Shown here one piece after another: positions 7,240-10,986 of a stretch of DNA of 10,986 bases. A program made the position numbers and the translations under genes. The stretch is taken from NCBI GenBank assembly GCA_002313255.1, contig DCBA01000116.1:1-10986 (forward strand). Direction: 5' to 3'. The notes under the pieces are model-generated. The model did no database searches. It was not told the origin of the DNA and saw only the letters and a program-made list of their open reading frames with translations. Positions within the stretch are counted from its first letter, which is position 1, and every line of letters begins with the position of its first letter. Source of the DNA: Gammaproteobacteria bacterium UBA1119 (GTDB lineage Bacteria; Pseudomonadota; Gammaproteobacteria; Pseudomonadales; Azotimanducaceae).

Positions 7240-7343
7240 CAGAGTCAAGATACGGCTAATCACGCTAATACCCCGTTGTACAGATCAACGTCTTCATGGA
7301 ACACTGCGCGTCGTTCAAATAGGCAACCGGGATTTCGTCGGTA

Positions 7344-8324
7344 ATGATCGAAAAAGCCCGAAGCATGCTGGCTTCGTACAACACAGCGATGACGGAACTG
7401 CAGGCACTCATCGACGATTCTTTCGTAGACGCCGTCAAGACACTTGCAAGTCTTGAATCCGTCCTAATTATTACAGGCCTCGGGAAAAGCGGCCTCGTTG
7501 GACAAAAGGCGGCTGCAACGTTCTCCAGCACCGGCACCCCAAGTGCTTTCGTGCATCCCGTGGAGGCACTGCACGGGGATCTCGGTATCGTTCAGCCAGG
7601 ATCAGCCATGCTTGCCATTTCAAAGGGGGGTGGAAACGAAGAAACCATCGAATTTGCTCGCCAGTACCGGAGCGTCGTCAATGGTCCGGTGATCACGCTT
7701 TCGGAGCCAGCATCTCGATTGGAGGATTTAGCTGACATCGCGCTTCACATACCTCCACTTCCCGAAATAGACGAATGGGATTTAGCTCCCACCACGAGCA
7801 CCATGACGAGTATGGCAGTCTGCGATGTGCTGGCCATTTGTACGCAACAAAGTAAAGACTTGACCGCAGACGACTTTGCTCAATTCCATCCGAGCGGGAC
7901 CCTCGGTAAGCGCCTGCTCTTAAATGTCGGCGATCTAATGATCTCGGGCACAGACTTACCAATCCAGGGCTTAAACGTTTCGTTTGCGGATCTTGTCTAC
8001 GAGATTTCCTCGAAAGGTATGGGCATGGTGTTACTCACCGAAAAGAACGGCGAGCTTTTTGGCGTTCTAACCGACGGAGATATTAGACGCTTGATGGCTC
8101 GTGATGAACCGGTCACCGAAATGACTGCGGCAGAGTGCTTCCGAGCAAGTCGACGTGGGGACGACCTTCCGAAAGTCGATAGGGGTTGGACGACTGCGAA
8201 TACAAAAGCCATCGACTGCCTATCGCAAATGCAAATACATCAGATCACGTCGTTAGTCATTCTCGAAGGCCAAACACCCATTGGCTTGGTGCGAATGCAG
8301 GATCTCGTTGCCGCCGGACTTTAG
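7344..8324 (+). CDS. KpsF/GutQ/KdsD-family sugar-phosphate isomerase
   Basis: Cytoplasmic aldose-ketose isomerase of 326 aa with a SIS domain (about 1-190) and two CBS repeats (about 196-255 and 260-326), the KdsD architecture. KdsD converts D-ribulose 5-phosphate to D-arabinose 5-phosphate, the first step to Kdo of lipopolysaccharide. Seen: GLGKSG with K48, STGTPSAFVHPVEALHGDLG, LAPTTST (147-153), FHPSGTLGKRLL with H182, and VLTDGDIRR in CBS1. Residues K48, E100, E141 and H182 line up at a constant offset with the catalytically important K59, E111, E152 and H193 that I recall for E. coli KdsD. The usual S-x-SGET loop reads ISKGGGNEE instead, a variation that may alter sugar-phosphate binding. 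No other Kdo gene (kdsA, kdsB, kdsC, lpt) is adjacent. A related activity on another sugar phosphate cannot be excluded. ATG at 7344; Shine-Dalgarno weak. Confidence 0.9.
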   Translation: MIEKARSMLASYNTAMTELQALIDDSFVDAVKTLASLESVLIITGLGKSGLVGQKAAATFSSTGTPSAFVHPVEALHGDLGIVQPGSAMLAISKGGGNEETIEFARQYRSVVNGPVITLSEPASRLEDLADIALHIPPLPEIDEWDLAPTTSTMTSMAVCDVLAICTQQSKDLTADDFAQFHPSGTLGKRLLLNVGDLMISGTDLPIQGLNVSFADLVYEISSKGMGMVLLTEKNGELFGVLTDGDIRRLMARDEPVTEMTAAECFRASRRGDDLPKVDRGWTTANTKAIDCLSQMQIHQITSLVILEGQTPIGLVRMQDLVAAGL

Positions 8325-8495
8325 AGCCGAATCGAATCCACCCAACAAAAACAAATCGCGCGCGGTCCCGTAAATACGCGTCCTACAATCTCATGCGAGC
8401 CTCTAATACTCGATTAGAACGTTTCGGTCTTCAGCCAACTTTAATTCAGCGGCAAAGACAATCAGGCCCTATCCTGCGTATTGGCGTTCGTCACA

Positions 8496-8687
8496 ATGAA
8501 GCTTGATACCGACACCGTTATGATCCGATGTCCCTATTGTGGCGAGTCGTCGGAGGTGGTTGTTGACCTCTCTGTTGCGCTTCAGGATTACGTGGAAGAT
8601 TGTTACGTCTGTTGCCGACCCGTGTCGATTTCAGTCTCTGTCGGTGAGGATTCTTTACGCGTCGATACAAGAAGCGAGACCGAATAA
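8496..8687 (+). CDS. CPXCG-motif small cysteine-rich protein
   Basis: Small protein of 63 aa of the CPXCG cysteine-rich family, common in proteobacteria and of unknown function. It holds CPYCGES near the start and EDCYVCCRPVSISV in the second half; these Cys pairs form a likely zinc-ribbon. The charged C-terminus (VDTRSETE) is typical. I chose ATG at 8496, which gives the usual family length; a TTG at 8481 and an ATG at 8520 are alternatives. The 171 nt before it (8325-8495) contain nothing I can assign apart from an isolated TACAAT (8384-8389) resembling a -10 box without a matching -35. Confidence 0.87.
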   Translation: MKLDTDTVMIRCPYCGESSEVVVDLSVALQDYVEDCYVCCRPVSISVSVGEDSLRVDTRSETE

Positions 8688-8742
8688 CCGACTTGTGCTT
8701 CTATTGCCAATCATCCAGCGAATCAATAAGCGCATCAAGAAT

Positions 8743-9168
8743 ATGATTAGTATCAGTCAGGACCTGCACCAACGATTGGATTCGGCACTTAACGACGGAA
8801 AAACGCTCACCGCTGCCTACGTCGATACGCGAGGTAAACCTCACATATCGTTCTACGGTAGTACGCACGTCCACGAACCAGACAAATTAGCCATATGGGT
8901 CCGTAATCCAGAATCAGACCTTATCCACGCAATTCCCAATCGACCCGACATCGCGTTCATCTACGGGGATATTGGTGATCGCTTCTACGCAAAATTTGAA
9001 GGTACGGCCCGAATCGAAACGAATCAGGAAATCCGCCAGCGAGTATACGACGAGATGCACCCTGTCGAACGACAATTTGATCCCGACATGAGTGGCATCG
9101 CAGTGGTGATCGACCTCCGAACACTTACCGTCCAATCCGGCGGTGAGAAAGAGACATCGACCGCGTGA
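8743..9168 (+). CDS. Pyridoxamine 5'-phosphate oxidase-like split-barrel protein
   Basis: Protein of 141 aa with the flavin-reductase-like split beta-barrel pattern. The strand TLTAAYVDTRGKPHISFYG is followed by DKLAIWVRNPES, the helix-strand IPNRPDIAFIYGD, FYAKFEGTARIE, a helical part with VYDEMHPVERQFDP, and the closing strand GIAVVIDLRTLTVQSG. Members bind FMN, F420 or haem and are mostly of unknown substrate; this is not a canonical PdxH, which is longer. The frame is open upstream to 8539, but that region overlaps the CPXCG gene in another frame and shows no family similarity, so ATG at 8743 is preferred. It lies 55 nt after the CPXCG gene and 127 nt before the transporter, all on the plus strand. 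Whether it supports the LLM enzyme with reduced cofactor is speculative. Confidence 0.82.
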   Translation: MISISQDLHQRLDSALNDGKTLTAAYVDTRGKPHISFYGSTHVHEPDKLAIWVRNPESDLIHAIPNRPDIAFIYGDIGDRFYAKFEGTARIETNQEIRQRVYDEMHPVERQFDPDMSGIAVVIDLRTLTVQSGGEKETSTA

Positions 9169-9169
9169 T

Positions 9170-9199
9170 GAATTCCATAATCGATCGAGCTGGGAATTC
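9170..9199 (+). repeat. Inverted repeat GAATTCC / GGAATTC
   Basis: A perfect 7-bp inverted repeat (9170-9176 and 9193-9199) with a 16-nt spacer, just after the stop of the split-barrel gene. No T-tract follows and the loop is long, so it is a poor terminator; it could be an operator or chance. The rest of the 127-nt gap to the transporter holds nothing recognisable. Confidence 0.25.
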
Positions 9200-9295
9200 T
9201 TCAATCCCTTGCCCGATCCCAAAAACGAGTTGCTCGCTCTGTCTGCTACGAGACAATGCCCCGTACGCCATGCCACCACCCTTTTTAGAGAATCC

Positions 9296-10690
9296 ATGAC
9301 CGACCAGCTAACAACCCCATCGAATCATCGTCTTGGACAGCTGAGCTGGGCACTGTTCGAGTGGGCACGGAACCCGTACTACATCTTGATCATGATCTAC
9401 ATCTTTGGGCCTTACTTCACCAACGACGTCATCGGCGACCCTGTGCTAGGGCAGGAAATCTGGGGCTATATCACTGGCTTCGCCGGTCTTATCACTGCGA
9501 GTCTAGCTCCGTTCCTCGGGGCCATCGCGGACAAAGTCGGCCGTCGCAAGCCGTGGATAGCGGCATCAGTAATCATGATGATCCCCGCGATCCTTCTCCT
9601 TTGGTACGCGGTACCAGGCCAAGAGATGCGCGGCATCGTCACAGTCGCAATTGCCCTCGCAATAGCTGGCACCGGCTTCGCATTTACTGAAGTTTTCCAC
9701 AACGCGATGTTGCCTTCGATCGTCCCGTACAACCGGCTCGGCAGTTTATCCGGACTCGCGCTTAGTCTCGGCAATGGGGGAACGCTGATCATCTTAGTCG
9801 CCATGTTGTACGCGTTTGCCCTTCCCGCCCAACCAATCATCGATTGGGGCTGGCTTCCGGATAACGTCTTATTTGGACTCGACGTATCGAGCCACGAACA
9901 CGATCGCATTTCAGCACCTATCAGTGCCGTCTGGCTGTTCGTGTTCTCATTGCCACTGTTCCTCTTCACCCCCGATCGGGCTGGAACAGGGATCACGGCA
10001 CGGGCAGCAATCCGCCAGGGTATGGCAGATGTGTGGTTAACCATTCGTCGTTTGCGTGATTACCGTAATGTCGGACTTTACCTATTCGCGCGCATGCTTT
10101 TTAACGATGGCAAAGTGGCGATCATGACGTTCGGTATTATTTATGCGTCCGGTGTCTTTGACTGGGGGTTGGCAGAAAGATTACTGCTCGCAGTATTTCT
10201 TACGATCTTCGCGATCGTCGGCGGTCTCGTCGGAGGCTGGGTTGACGACATCGTCGGGTCGAAAAAGGCACTTCTGGTGACCATTGGTGGTAATTGCGTA
10301 GCACTTTTCATCGCAGTATCGATTACGCCAACCACACTGCTCTTCATTCCCGTCGAAGGCATGGATGTACCGGTGTGGGATTTCGCTTTCTTTCGAACGC
10401 TGCCCGAAATCCTCTACGTGTTGGTCTCGGTGCTATTTGCACTGTTCATCACCTCCGCGTACGCAAACAGTCGTGCCATGTTGGCGAGAATCGCCCCAGA
10501 GGCCGAAATGACTAAATTTTTCGGACTGTACGCGCTTTCCGGTCAGGTCACGACATTCATTGCACCTCTGATGGTCGCTTTTTTTACGCGGTTCTATGGA
10601 AATCAGGCGGGGTTCGGCTCGGTGTTAATTCTACTCATCGCAGGATTTATTTTAATGTTTTGGGTCAAGGAGACACGAGAAAGTTCGTGA
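9296..10690 (+). CDS. MFS transporter, UMF1/Atg22-like family
   Basis: Inner-membrane transporter of 464 aa with about 12 hydrophobic segments. The N-terminal motif LSWALFEWARNPYY (16-29) and the loop 2-3 motif GAIADKVGRRKPW (75-87) are characteristic of the UMF1/Atg22-like branch of the major facilitator superfamily. In that branch bacterial substrates are mostly uncharacterised; Atg22 in yeast effluxes vacuolar amino acids. A second half-repeat shows GGLVGGWVDDIVGSKKAL, the counterpart of the loop 2-3 motif. The ATG at 9296 gives the normal family N-terminus; the frame is open back to a GTG at 9143, but that extension overlaps the preceding gene and is not membrane-like. It may export or import a compound linked to neighbouring genes, but no functional link is visible. 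A methyltransferase gene ends 42 nt away on the opposite strand. Confidence 0.9.
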   Translation: MTDQLTTPSNHRLGQLSWALFEWARNPYYILIMIYIFGPYFTNDVIGDPVLGQEIWGYITGFAGLITASLAPFLGAIADKVGRRKPWIAASVIMMIPAILLLWYAVPGQEMRGIVTVAIALAIAGTGFAFTEVFHNAMLPSIVPYNRLGSLSGLALSLGNGGTLIILVAMLYAFALPAQPIIDWGWLPDNVLFGLDVSSHEHDRISAPISAVWLFVFSLPLFLFTPDRAGTGITARAAIRQGMADVWLTIRRLRDYRNVGLYLFARMLFNDGKVAIMTFGIIYASGVFDWGLAERLLLAVFLTIFAIVGGLVGGWVDDIVGSKKALLVTIGGNCVALFIAVSITPTTLLFIPVEGMDVPVWDFAFFRTLPEILYVLVSVLFALFITSAYANSRAMLARIAPEAEMTKFFGLYALSGQVTTFIAPLMVAFFTRFYGNQAGFGSVLILLIAGFILMFWVKETRESS

Positions 10691-10732
10691 CGGATAAGGG
10701 GACAATCCACCCGAGCATCAAATCGAACTCTA

Positions 10733-10986
10733 TCAACGCGCAAGAACCTTCAACGTGGGTTTGAGTGATTGCTGAAACCCTACGTGCGTAAAACCCTGCC
10801 GCCGCATTACGCGTTCAATCGAACGGCGCGTAAAATACAAAAGATGTTCGGGCGGGCGGATAAAGTCCACGGCATAGGGATCACGGCGGACCGATCGGTG
10901 GCCAAGATCGGGCGTCGTAATAAAAACCAGCCCGCGTTCGGCGACGAGCATCCGTATTGCCTGCAAAAAGACCGCGACGTCTGGTA
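10733..10986 (-). CDS. Class I SAM-dependent methyltransferase, C-terminal part (partial)
   Basis: The frame is open from its stop at 10733 to the right edge, and coding continues outside the window; 83 codons plus stop are visible. The sequence has the C-terminal half of a Methyltransf_23-like class I fold. A helix AVFLQAIRMLVAERG leads into the strand-5 segment LVFITTPDLGH, then PPEHLLYFTRRSIERVMRRQGF, the typical ending where the last helix and strand pack on the Rossmann core. The SAM-binding GxG motif lies outside the window. An in-frame TTG at 10966 is not the start. The C-terminal KPTLKVLAR is short. Substrate unknown; such proteins are often in polysaccharide or lipid modification loci. 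Confidence 0.75.
   Translation of the reverse strand, partial: PDVAVFLQAIRMLVAERGLVFITTPDLGHRSVRRDPYAVDFIRPPEHLLYFTRRSIERVMRRQGFTHVGFQQSLKPTLKVLAR

Noticed and set aside
8539..8742. N-terminal extension of the split-barrel protein
   Set aside because: It would overlap the CPXCG gene in another frame, and the translation looks like a shadow of that gene.
9170..9199. Intrinsic terminator after the split-barrel gene
   Set aside because: The stem is A/T-rich, the loop is 16 nt and no T-run follows, so it was kept only as a repeat.
9143..9295. N-terminal extension of the transporter from a GTG at 9143
   Set aside because: The 51 extra residues are hydrophilic, overlap the split-barrel gene end and do not resemble the family; ATG at 9296 gives the expected N-terminus.
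9466..10044. Open frame of 192 codons on the minus strand
   Set aside because: It lies antisense to the transmembrane-rich transporter; low-complexity composition and no recognisable motifs.
1..10986. Defence system, CRISPR array, mobile element or phage genes
   Set aside because: No tandem repeats with spacers, transposase, integrase, nuclease, toxin or phage structural motifs were seen; the genes are metabolic, regulatory or transport types.

Overview
The window (about 11 kb, roughly balanced base composition, densely coded on both strands) looks like a chromosomal segment of a Gram-negative bacterium, most likely a proteobacterium. A KdsD/KpsF-type sugar-phosphate isomerase, a small CPXCG protein and a CreC-like sensor kinase fit that; the exact lineage cannot be read from the sequence. 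I found no rRNA, tRNA, CRISPR array, transposase, integrase or phage gene.

Layout. (1) 1-99: probable tail of an upstream gene. (2) 104-2344, plus strand: an OmpR-type response regulator followed 3 nt later by its membrane histidine kinase. (3) 2329-6029, minus strand: a compact four-gene catabolic-looking operon, read LLM-class flavin/F420 oxidoreductase -> short 2-keto-4-pentenoate hydratase-like (FAH/MhpD) enzyme -> D-isomer-specific 2-hydroxyacid dehydrogenase -> ACMSD-type amidohydrolase. The first three overlap by 1 and 4 nt; the fourth follows after 40 nt. (4) 6030-6123: a short divergent intergenic region. (5) 6124-7239, plus strand: a second, divergent amidohydrolase of the same superfamily. 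(6) 7344-8324: SIS plus two-CBS isomerase of the KpsF/GutQ/KdsD family. (7) 8496-10690, plus strand: CPXCG small protein, a pyridoxamine-phosphate-oxidase-like split-barrel protein, and a UMF1/Atg22-like MFS transporter. (8) 10733 to the right edge, minus strand: C-terminal part of a SAM methyltransferase.

How it may work together. The most interesting unit is 2329-7239: two metal-dependent TIM-barrel hydrolases/decarboxylases, one flavin-type oxidoreductase, one MhpD-like hydratase/decarboxylase and one NAD(P)-dependent 2-hydroxyacid dehydrogenase around a shared divergent start region. This enzyme set resembles an oxygenation, ring-opening, decarboxylation/hydrolysis and 2-oxo-acid handling sequence, but no extradiol dioxygenase, CoA ligase or dedicated transporter lies in the window, so substrate and order are inference. 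The two-component system runs convergently into this operon, with a 16-nt overlap of coding ends. It could sense a related signal, but nothing in the sequence proves that link.
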